Shown here: piece after piece, positions 23,190 to 32,959 of the stretch
How positions within the stretch are numbered: the stretch's first letter is position 1
How the letters are laid out: every line of letters starts with the position of its first letter
From: Selaginella tamariscina
Taxonomy: Eukaryota > Streptophyta > Lycopodiopsida > Selaginellales > Selaginellaceae
DNA: 64,000 bases
Assembly: GCA_003024785.1 (NCBI GenBank)
Contig: PUQB01000307.1
Coordinates: 231,675 to 295,674 of the forward strand
Reading direction: 5' to 3'
Notes under the pieces: generated by a model
Database searches by the model: none
What the model was told of the DNA's origin: nothing
What the model saw: the letters and a program-made list of their open reading frames with translations, nothing else
Made by a program: the position numbers and the translations under genes

Positions 23190-24097
23190 GGCGGGATTAA
23201 TCCCGCCACGAATCCCTCCGACGAGGAACGGTCGGCGGGATTAATCCGCCGCCGACTCAACCCCTTCGGAGAGAGTCGGCGGGATTAATCCCGCCTTGGA
23301 CTCCCTCCGACAAGGAAGAGCCGGCGGGATTAATCCCGCCGCCTCTTCCTCCTCGGGGGGAGTCCGGCGGGATTAATCCCGCCGACTCTCTCCGACGAGG
23401 AAGGGAGTCCGGCGGGATTAATCCCGCCGCCGACTCAACCCCTTCGGAGAGAGTCGGCGGGATTAATCCCGCCTTGGACTCCCTCCGACAAGGAAGAGCC
23501 GGCGGGATTAATCCCGCCTCTTCCTCCTCGGGGGAGTCCGGCGGGATTAATCCCGCCGACTCTCTCCGACGAGGAAGGGAGTCCGGCGGGATTAATCCCG
23601 CCGACTCATCCTCGCCGGAGAGAGTCGGCGGGATTAATCCCGCCGGACTCCCTTCCTCGTCGGAGGAAGAGGCGGCGGGATTAATCCCGCCGGCTCTTCC
23701 TTGTCGGAGGGAGTCCAAGGCGGGATTAATCCCGCCCACAATTCTTACGACGGGGAATGGGTGGCGGGATTAAACCCGCACATAACTCTCTCCAAAACTA
23801 TGATTTCAAAGAGATCTCGGGATAAATCCTGTCCCCAAATCTTTAAAACAGGAAGTGGTGGCGAGATTAATCCCGCCACCCCTTCCCTGCCTCCTAAAAT
23901 GGTTGGCGGGATTAATCCCGCCGACAACTCTTTCTAATAAATTCTGGTAACTCTTCATCAGTTGAGAAGGTTATCGACGGGATTAATCCCGCCACTCTTT
24001 TTCAGTGGCGGAGAAGCATTGCCCGGGAGATGGTGGCGGGATTAATCCCGCCACTTCTTCAAAGAGGCGAAAAAGAAATGGCCGGATTAATCCCGCC
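23190..24097. repeat. palindrome array 1: 19 copies of GGCGGGATTAATCCCGCC
   Basis: Fourteen perfect 18-bp palindromes start at 23190, 23278, 23323, 23366, 23411, 23456, 23501, 23540, 23585, 23627, 23674, 23719, 23905 and 24035. Five near-copies start at 23234, 23763, 23860, 23976 and 24080. Between 23278 and 23736 the period is 39-47 bp, mostly 45. The array starts ~145 bp upstream of the first transposase exon. Each copy holds two CpG. Reading it in frame gives artefact peptides GGINPA/AGLIPP on both strands. Confidence 0.95.
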
Positions 24098-25460
24098 GCC
24101 CCGGTTAACCTAGAATATTAAGTTAAAAGGATATTTAAACGTGATAAATCCCTAACGGAATATATTATAATCCTAATGCATTTCTAAACCCCTAAATTGT
24201 AATTTTAAGAGAGAATGTAAGAGAGTGAATCTTAATAAGTATTTTTAAATTTGTTTATAATACTTACTTGTAAACAGCACTGAAGGCGCCGTGCTTTCCT
24301 ATAAAGAATAGCACCCAATTTAATCTCGCTCCTGAGATGATCACTATGAAGAAAAAAGAAGATCTAAAGAGTGAAAAATACAGAAATGAAGAAACCCTTG
24401 CCGGAGAAAGAACCAGATCTGAATTTGAGTGGGAAATTAAATGCATTTTCAAATTTACATGTCAGACCGACAATACATATGTCAGAAATTCAAATTTTTT
24501 AAAAAGAACAGAAAATAAAATTTAAGATGAGTTGACACAAATATCCGACACTCTGACATATATACTCTCCAGTTCCAATGAGTATTTTAAAATTGCATTT
24601 AATGTTATTCAAGTGATTCAAGCTGTTTAATATTACGAAATTTTAGACTATATTCTACATTCTTAGTATTCAAGTATATTATATTATATATATATATAAA
24701 TATATACTTATACAATAAATAAATTGATATATTATTATGTATCATTTAAAATATATTCATAGTCTGTTTATTATTATTATTTTCTTAATTACTCGAGTTT
24801 AGTTTTCATTTCCTAGTATCAATGGGATATTCTTTAATATTTTATTAATATTTGAAGAATATTCTAATATTAAACCTGATTATCATAATTAAATTAGTCT
24901 TGTTCTTAATTATTGCAGTAATTATTCTACATTTGTATATATTAATGGGATTTTCTCAATTAATTTGTTATTATTTCAAGAATATTCATGTGTTAAACCT
25001 TATTATCAATATTAAATTAATACACACTATGAACATATTTTAAATTATACATAATAATACATCATTTTATCTAATATATAGTCATATATAGTTTTAATAA
25101 TATATATATTAATATCATTTCCTTAATTACTTGAGTAATTAATCTTCTTTATATTAATGGGATATTCTTTATTATTTTCTTATTATTCCAAGAATATTCC
25201 AATATTAAACATGATTATGATAATTAATTTAGTTAATTATTTGAGTACTTAATTTACATTTGTATATATTAATGGGATTTTCTCAATTAATTTCTTATTA
25301 TTTCAAGAATATTTCAATGTTAAACCTTTTTATCAATATTAAATTAATATATATTATTAAAACTATATATGGCTATATATTAGATAAAATCATATATTAT
25401 TATGTATAATTTAAAATATGTTCCTAGTGTGTTTATTAATTTTATTTTCTTAATTATTCG
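24098..25460. other. AT-rich spacer with ~80-bp imperfect repeats
   Basis: No gene. From about 24820 to 25345 a segment like AATGGGATATTCTTTATTAT ... TATTCCAATATTAAAC recurs about four times. The open frames here are AT-rich chance frames. Confidence 0.6.
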
Positions 25461-25696
25461 ATGTTTGTTTTGCACACATATATAAACACAATCATAAATT
25501 TACACACGCATTACAAGAACTTACAAAAACACATATGCACACACATGCACAACCCTAAACCAAACTGAAGAAATAGGTTGCTTCTTTATTGAAAACATCA
25601 TGTTCAACGCATGTATGATATATGTACTCAATCTGTGTGACTGTATGTAACACATTGAATTTACATGTGTAATATTTATATTAAGCTTGTTGGGAG

Positions 25697-25726
25697 CAAA
25701 CCCTAAACCCTAAACCCTAAACCCTA
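25697..25726 (-). repeat. interstitial telomere repeat (CCCTAAA), four units
   Basis: Four tandem AACCCTA units, the plant-type telomere sequence, inside the transposon's non-coding centre. Confidence 0.9.
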
Positions 25727-26165
25727 ATATGTAACACAATGAATTTACTCATGTAATATGTATGTATGTCTGTGTGTATACACGTGTGCATGTATATATG
25801 TGTACTCTGTATGTATATATGTGTACTTTCTGTCTTCTCTCATACATACACACCATGCATGATCCATGTTAATATGTACTGTCTCTCTTCTCTCAAACAT
25901 ACACACCATGCATGATCTATAATATGTACTCGGTCTCTCTAATATTATGTACTAATATGTATGTATGTCTGTGTGTATAATACACACCATGCATGATCCA
26001 TTAATATGTACTGTCTCTCTTCTCTCATATACTATGTATGTATATCTGTGTATAATATGTGTAAGTATATATGTGTACTAATATATGCAATGTGTACAAA
26101 AATAATTTTTCAACACTCTCTCTTCTCTCATACATACACACCATGCATGATCCATCCTAAATCCA

Positions 26166-26192
26166 AAACCCTAAACCCTAAACCCTAAACCC
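26166..26192 (-). repeat. interstitial telomere repeat (CCCTAAA), about four units
   Basis: AAACCCT in tandem, flanked by the same TATGTGTGTATGTCTGTG context as the first tract, so the two tracts probably share a duplicated segment. Confidence 0.9.
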
Positions 26193-26569
26193 ATGTAATA
26201 TGTGTGTATGTCTGTGTGTATACACGTGTGTATGTATATATTATGTGTATTAATATATGCAATGTATGTATGTATTGATACACATGAAACTTTAACACTC
26301 TCATGGACACACACATGTTAAATCCCTGCATGATTTATATTTTTGAGGTGTATGTGATACACCCACGCACACGCACGCGCTAATAATATAAAAAGAATAT
26401 TCGTTTAGGGCGAATCTATATTTTATTCTTTTTAGGGTTTAAGTATATTCTCAGAAGGAATATTCTATTAGGGTTGATATATATATTTAATTCCTTTAGG
26501 GTTTAGGTATATTCTTAGGGTTTCAAGAGGCGGCGGCTGTGAAATCGGCGGCGGCGGCTGTGCACACAG

Positions 26570-26860
26570 GTGAGATCTGTGTGTGTGTGTGTGTGTATGT
26601 ATGTATATATGTATAGGAGTGTGCGTATAATTTATTTATTAGTTTTATCTCTCGCACACACACGCACACTCCTGTGTATGTATATGTGTGTGTGGGTGTG
26701 TGTTTGTTTATCTGTATGATTTTATTTGTTTCGCTCACACACGCATACACACGATATACATACACATATATATATATACCTATATACATATATACATACA
26801 TATATTATGTGTACCAGTATCTGTAAATTTTTTTTATTGATCTTGCTTTACACACACACA

Positions 26861-26906
<46 letters not shown>

Positions 26907-26971
26907 TATGTGTACCAGTATCTGTAAATTTTTTTTTATTGATCTATCTCTCCCACACACACGCGCACTGC

Positions 26972-27014
<43 letters not shown>

Positions 27015-27665
27015 TATATTACAACACTAGTTTATATATATGCTTATATATTCATATGGGTTATATATCTATATACACACATATATATATGTGTGTGTTT
27101 TCTGTATAATTTTATTTATTATTAGTTTTATCTCTCGCACACACACGCACACTCCTGTGTATGTATATGTGTGTGTGTGTGTGTTTGTTTATCTGTATGA
27201 TTTTATTTGTTTCGCTCACACACGCATACACACAATATACATATACACATATATATACCTATATACATATATACATACATACAACACTAGTTTATATATA
27301 TGCTTATATATTCACAGACTCTCTCTCTTTCTCTATAGATTATATATCTATATACACACATATATATGTGTGTGTTTATCTGTATAATTTTATTTATTTA
27401 TTAGTTTTATCTTTCGCACACACACGCACACTCCTGTGTATATATATGTGTGTGTGTGTTTGTTTATCTGTATGATTTTATTTGTTTCGCTCACACGCAT
27501 ACACACGATATACATATACACACATATATATACCTATGTACACATATATTAGGTGTACCAGTACTGTATAATTTTATTTATTTATCTATCTCTTGCACAC
27601 ACACGTACACTCCTATACATACATATATATACACACACATATATATATGTGTGTGTTTTTATCTC
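26570..27665. repeat. composite CA/TA/GT repeats in ~280-450-bp modules
   Basis: A compound module is repeated about three times (from about 26640, 27110 and 27390). It consists of TTAGTTTTATCTCTCGCACA, a CA run, (GT)n, TTTGTTTATCTGTATGATTT, TTCGCTCACAC and TA-rich words. All open frames here are repeat artefacts (Tyr/His/Ile/Thr-rich). Confidence 0.85.
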
Positions 27666-27681
27666 GCTAAGCCCCTCGAGC

Positions 27682-29154
27682 GGCGGGATTAATCCCGCGC
27701 TATATAGTTGGGGCCATGGCGGCGGGATTAATCCGCCGCCGAGGCCCTTCAGGCAGGTATGGCGGCGGGATTAATCCCGCCGCTCTACGACAAACCGAAG
27801 AGCGGCGGGATTAATCCCGCCGCCATGGCCTGCGTGAGGGGCCTCGGCGGCGGGATTAATCCCGCCGCTCATCCATGCCTGCGCGGAATGCGGCGGGATT
27901 TATCTCGCCGGCAATGGCCTGTGTGAAGGTTCTAATGGGCGGGATTAATCCCGCCGGATTCCGCGCAGGGCATTTAGAGGGAATGGGCGGCGGGATTAAT
28001 CCCGCCGCGAGGCCCTCACGAGGCCATGGGCGGCGGGATTAATCCCGCCGCCTTCGGTTTGTCGTAGAGCGGCGGGATTAATCCCGCCGCCCAGGGAATT
28101 CACGCAGGACATGAACGCCGGGATTAATCCGGCCCCACGCTCATGCCCTTCGCGAGGGCGGCGGGATTAATCCCGCCGTTCATGTCCTGCGTGAATTCCC
28201 TGGGCGGCGGGATTAATCCCGCCCCCACCCATCCTGTTCAAAAATGCCGCAGCCAATATATATATGTGAGCGCATGATTTACGAGGGCGGCGGGATTAGC
28301 CGCCGAACCTTCATTACCCGTGGCGAGATTAATCTCCGAACCTTCATTATCCCTTGGTATGTTGAATCAATCCCGCCTAACTCTGTCTGAGACGGAGAAG
28401 GTTTACAAAATACCAATGGAGGGAACCGAGAAGGGTGTGGATTAATTTCACATCCCTTACATGGTGGGCGGGATTAATCCCGCCGTGTACGCATGCCCTG
28501 CGCGGAATCAGGCGGGATTATCCCGCCGCCATTGGCCTGCCTGAAGGGCCTAGGCGGCGGGATTAATCCCGCAAGATTTCGCACAGGGCCTGGGAGGCGG
28601 GATTCATCCCGCCGAACGCCAATGCCCTGTGCAAATCGGGCGGGATTTATCCCGCCGCCATTGGCCTGCCTGAAGTGCCTAGGCGGCGGAATTAATCCCG
28701 CCCGATTCCGCGCAGGGAATTGGCGTCCGGAGGATTAATCCGCCGCATAGGGATCGAGTGAAGGCCCTGGGCGGCGGGATTAATCCCGCCGAGTCTTCAA
28801 TGCCTGTTGGAGAAATGAATCTCGCCCCCTTCCCTTTTCCTCCATTGGTGAGTTGGACCATCCCAAACGTTTCTGTCTAAGACGTAGAAGGTTTACAACA
28901 TACCAATGGAGGGGACTGGGAAGGGTGGCGAGATTCATTTAACCATCCCTTACATGGTGGGCGAGATTAATCCCGCCTCCTTTCTGGAGTCACTGAAGGG
29001 GTGTGAGAAATAAATCCTGCCCAGTTCTCTCTGAGACCGAGAAGGGTGGCAAGATTAATTCCGCACTCCCGTTCAAGGCCTCCAGAAAGGTGGCGAGATT
29101 AATCCCGCCCACTCTTTCAGGAGGCATTGAAGGGGTGGCGAGATTAATCCCGCC
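27682..29154. repeat. palindrome array 2: about 27 copies of GGCGGGATTAATCCCGCC
   Basis: Eleven perfect copies start at 27764, 27804, 27849, 27938, 27989, 28032, 28071, 28160, 28206, 28467 and 28773. Some sixteen near-copies, usually one or two changes, lie at 27682, 27721, 27892, ~28116, ~28289, 28511, 28556, 28596, 28639, 28685, ~28729, 28960, ~29048, 29092, 29137 and similar. The spacers are GC-rich and different from those of array 1. The array ends ~345 bp before the start codon of the ParB/methylase-like gene. Its right third is more decayed (GGCGAGATTAATC forms). Confidence 0.95.
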
Positions 29155-29270
29155 GCACCTTCCATGTGAATATATATGTGTATTAGTATATATAAGTTGC
29201 ATATCTCATTTTATTTACTTTTATCATCTTATCATAATATTTCGAGTAAAAGCTAGGAATCTATGTAAAA

Positions 29271-29353
29271 CTGTCCAGAGCTCACATTTGTGGTGGTTCT
29301 AAAACGAAATGTTATCTTTCTTTTGCACTAACACAAATGTGAGCTTCGGACAG
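29271..29353. promoter_or_regulatory. 22-bp inverted repeat (hairpin) upstream of the ParB/methylase-like gene
   Basis: CTGTCCAGAGCTCACATTTG(TG) at 29271-29292 pairs with 29332-29353, with two mismatched positions and a 39-base loop. It ends ~145 bp before the start codon at 29499, so it lies in the promoter or 5' leader. Function unknown. Confidence 0.7.
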
Positions 29354-29498
29354 TTAATTACGTCTACTTCTCTCTGTGTATTATTTTTGTATATTCGGGT
29401 TTATACAAGTGTGTGTGCGTTTTTATATATTTGTATATTTATAGTGTATTATTTTGCAGAAGGACGATTTGATCAAACAAGGAGATCGAGTCATTAGT

Positions 29499-32400
29499 AT
29501 GGAGTCGTCGTCAAATTCTGGGTAAGAATTAAAATAAAATCTGTTATACTCGGATACTTGAACTAATCATTTTTGTATTCAGATGTGGAATTGAAGTGAC
29601 ATTAAAGACAAGAGCAGGAGAAGAGATGGGCAGGGGGATTTTGGAATCAACTTGGCCATATTTTAAGATAAATGGGAAGCGCATTGGAGCAACCATGGTT
29701 GCTGTCAAATTAACCTCTGTCACATCTCATGGACAAGCAAAACAATGGAAAGTTGATTCGCTAGTCAAGCACCCGAAAGCAGGCTGCGAACCCAGATTGG
29801 ACGATGCTCGACAGATATGCCTTGTTCCATCCAATGTCACGTTCTCGGATCCAGAGGTCGTCAGTTACAACATTAATCTCGGGTGGTTTGTCGACTTGTG
29901 GATAATGATGTTCACGTGTTCACTAATGATGTTGACCTTGGAGTTCTTCTTCAACTCAACGAAAGCCCATCTATGGAGGGGATCCATCTGGATGTCTACT
30001 TCGAAGATCTTCAGACTCATCGAGTAGGTGTATTGTCAGGAGATATTGTTTCACAATACAGAAAATCAGCAAGTGGAGCAATCTTCCCTCTTGACATTGA
30101 AGAAGAACACAGCGACATCATAAGGGAGATTGAGAAGGTGGCTCGGTCTCAGGTTCTCTACAGATCACGTTCAATTTGCTTAGGAAGCTTCGGGAGCTGG
30201 AGGAGTGTGCCGAGAACACTAGAACAGCTGCAGTCGGGGATCACACATGTTGATTCGGATCGCAAAAGAAAATCATCAATCGTTTTGTCAGCTGCACCTG
30301 TGGCATCTCATGCTGCAATAAGTCACAAGGAAATGATGTTGGATGATAAGATTTATCCTTGTAGGGTTAAATATTGCAGCGTCAACCCAAACTTCAATTA
30401 CAGGCCACTCAACCAGGAACGTGTAGCTGAGCTCATGGAGAAGATGAAGGACGACAATTCTTATACCGTTCCACATAATGCTGTTTTGTGTCCATACTAT
30501 GAAAGAAGGAAGGGTGCTGACAAAGTCTGGATCACAACACCAGAACAACTCATGAAGATTCAGACGGAGAATAAAAGATCTATCAAGTACTACATCATTA
30601 GTGGCCAGCACACAATAACGGCAGCCCAACGACTTCTCGATGAACACAACAAAGGAACGATGGCAACAAAACTTTCCGAGCATACCCGTGAGAAGCTGAC
30701 AAAAAGATCGGCGTTTTTAGCTAAGCCGAATCTCACAATCGAGCAGTACCATAAGTTATCGGCGGAATGGGACGCTGCCGACACCAACCACTACAACAGC
30801 AAAATATGGGAGAAGTTTAAACACACGCGAGCCGTGTGGGAATCTCTTCAGCGACCACAAAGAGCTACCGCAGGGAATACACAATCTGCGGAATACCGGG
30901 TAAGCAAATTGTTTGGGCGGGATTTATCTCGCCGGTATATTAATCTGTCTTTTTCCTCAGAGAGTTGAAGAAATTGCAGCAGTTGATTTTGCCCAGGTGG
31001 GCGGGAAGGAAACATCATTTCTGATGTTGATTTCTTGCCCCGAAGATAGGATCTTTGCCAAATGGTTGGGGATTATGGAATCCTTTTCAAAAGGAACACT
31101 GAAGAAGAAGCAGACAAGTGAAGGGGAGCCCTCAGAAAAGTCTGCAAAGAAACCCAGTAAGACGCCGAAGGCTAAGTCTGTTCAATCTACAAAGGATGTA
31201 GACAACGATTTCAAGCTCACATGGTTGAAGCCTTTAAATGGAACAACGATGGAGGAGATGGAAGTCTTGGCTGATTTGGTGATCGATGGCAAACTACAAA
31301 TTAATAACAGCAGCCCAACCTCTCCTTTTCATCTCAAGGCAATGGAGTTGAAGACGGTCAGGCATTTCAAGGAGTGGTTGGGAATACACTGCCACAAACT
31401 GGGTTGGACCTCGACTTCAACATATGAAGAGGTTAGCAAATATTTGCATGTGACGAACGATGATATGCTTGTCGAATGGGTGAACCAATCGGAAGATCTA
31501 GGCAAGAATCTATTGCACGCCAACGCCAAAAAGGAGAACATTGGGATGACGCCTTCTCTTATGGCAGTCCTTCAGCAGCGGAGAACCGAATTGAACCTTA
31601 TAAAGGAGGATGCTACGAATCACGACAAGCCCTACAGATGTTTGTTGTTAGATTCAGACTTTATGGGGTAACATCACTGCTTGTAGGAAACCGTTTCAAT
31701 TGTTCGTGATGGATCGGCGGGTGTCAAAAAATCTTTCGACAGATAGGGCACTAGAGGATCTGGTGGAGAAACTTAGCCGTGCAAGCATATACATAGAAGG
31801 TATTTATTATTGAATTCATGCTTGCGCTCTTCACTGATACCTACTTTTTCAGGTATTTATTTCTTGATTCTTGCTCATGTCACCGATACTTTTGCCTTCG
31901 CCTTCGCCAAGAAGAATAGACATCGTTGGACAGGATTTTATATGAACGATGCTAATCCCAAGTGCATTGATACTGTTGTTCACTTGGTTGTTAGGAATGC
32001 GCCAAACAATTTCAAGCTTCCAAATGACTGGCCAGGCATCTGTTTGCACTCCAACGGCCCTGAACCTCCATCCGATACACCGATAGGTATGAGTGACGTA
32101 TTCGGCAATGTACGTTATCCAAACATTACAAGTCAAGCGGCACGGAGCATCGTCAACTTGATCAGGGGTCCTCACAGTGATGCGTGGGTTTTTGACTACT
32201 GCACTAGGGGGTCCGTCTTGAAGGAGTGTTACCTTCGGCATACATGTGTGTTTGCCGTTGAGAAGGATAAGACCATGGTTGAGGACCTGAACAAGTGGAT
32301 AGATTGGGTCTCAACTGAGTACCCCAACGAATCCATAAAGGCGTATTTGAGAAAGTTCCCTCCAGATAAGTGCGATAGCTCTGAAGGTGAATCTGGTTCA

Positions 32401-32598
32401 ATCTCGGAGTCTGAGAACGAACATCAATCAGATATTAGACCGGAAGTTATCTCGAGGAGTACAGAACATTCGCACACTCCAGGACCCATGGAAACATCAA
32501 TAGAAGATGCAGAAGATCTTGAACCATCTCACAAGCGGCTTAGACCTTCTTCGCCTCATTCAGAAGGTAATAGCGAAGAAGAATTGATAATGAATTGA
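29499..32598 (+). CDS. ParB-like domain + DNA-methyltransferase-like protein (~965 codons, one to two frame problems)
   Basis: Exons: 29499-29521, 29583-30899, 30961-31667, 31687-31799 and 31853-32598. Three introns of 53-61 bases are normal GT-AG with phase kept. The gap 31668-31686 is only 19 bases. A frame change lies near 29877-29895. Near residues 260-360 the pattern is VNPNFNYRPLNQERVAELME ... VPHNAVLCP ... YYIISGQHTITAAQRLL, as in ParB/Srx-type domains (the last motif corresponds to ParB box I/II with G.RR replaced by G-Q-H-T). A basic linker follows in exon 3. The C-terminal part reads VNLIRGP ... AWVFDYCTRGSVLKECYL ... CVFAVEKDK. This resembles motif X/I of beta-class N4/N6 DNA methylases (DPFxGSG ... 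GIE) with the key glycines and proline degraded. No clear DPPY is seen. It ends in an acidic Ser-rich tail with KRLRP. Bacterial and phage proteins with ParB plus methylase are known; here the gene sits in a eukaryotic transposon. Methylase activity is doubtful. Confidence 0.65.
30900..30960 (+). other. intron containing a decayed palindrome copy
   Basis: A 61-base GT-AG intron. Bases 30916-30933 read GGCGGGATTTATCTCGCC, the same two-change variant as the copy at 27892 in array 2. Confidence 0.8.
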
Positions 32599-32959
32599 TA
32601 GAGTGATGAATAGTTGTAAATGAGTGTAACATAAGGCATTTTTGTATATTTCTTTTATATTTGTACAGAAAATAAATTCTCAAGGATTAATGAAGCTTTT
32701 AGTTCAAACATGGGTCACACATTAACAAGGTAAATAATATACCTTGATAATTTTAAGGTCAGCTAATTATCATTTTGCAGATGTAATGAAATAATTGAGA
32801 ACATGGATTTTCAGCATTGCCATGAGGTAAGAGAGGGGTTTGGCGACAATTTCTTGTGCCACATGTCAGAATGACAGAGTTCATGCAGGAAATGGATAAT
32901 AATGCAGCTCAAAACATCGTTACCATGGGGCCACTTCAGTTTTTGCATCATCATTTTTA
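32599..32959. other. spacer between the two forward genes
   Basis: AT-rich 3' region, then a possible short exon at 32803-32826 (ATG start, good GTAAG donor) whose phase does not fit the following phosphatase frame by one base. A TTCAG acceptor lies at 32965-32969. Confidence 0.4.

Larger units (their letters stand above)
25461..26520. repeat. microsatellite-like spacer with interstitial telomere repeats
   Basis: Repeated ACACACCATGCATGATCCAT and TCTCTCTTCTCTCATA modules and TATGTATGT runs. Plant-type telomere words CCCTAAA occur in tandem at 25697-25726 and 26166-26192, and the singleton word AGGGTTTA also occurs near 26430-26520. Nothing coding. Confidence 0.75.

Noticed and set aside
23257-23937. 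Open frames of 60-160 codons with repeated GGINPA / AGLIPP peptides on both strands
   Set aside because: The palindrome is 18 bases, a multiple of three, and reads open in either direction. The frames are a by-product of the array.
26523-27774. Several 70-130-codon frames rich in Tyr, His, Thr and Ile
   Set aside because: They are translations of CA/TA/GT microsatellites without conserved phase or domain.
23190-29154. CRISPR array
   Set aside because: Regular spacing of a palindromic repeat looks similar, but spacers are themselves duplicated and inverted, no cas genes exist, and the context is eukaryotic.
29577-29600. GTG start of the ParB-like gene at 29596
   Set aside because: A 61-base intron upstream joins in phase to an ATG exon at 29499.
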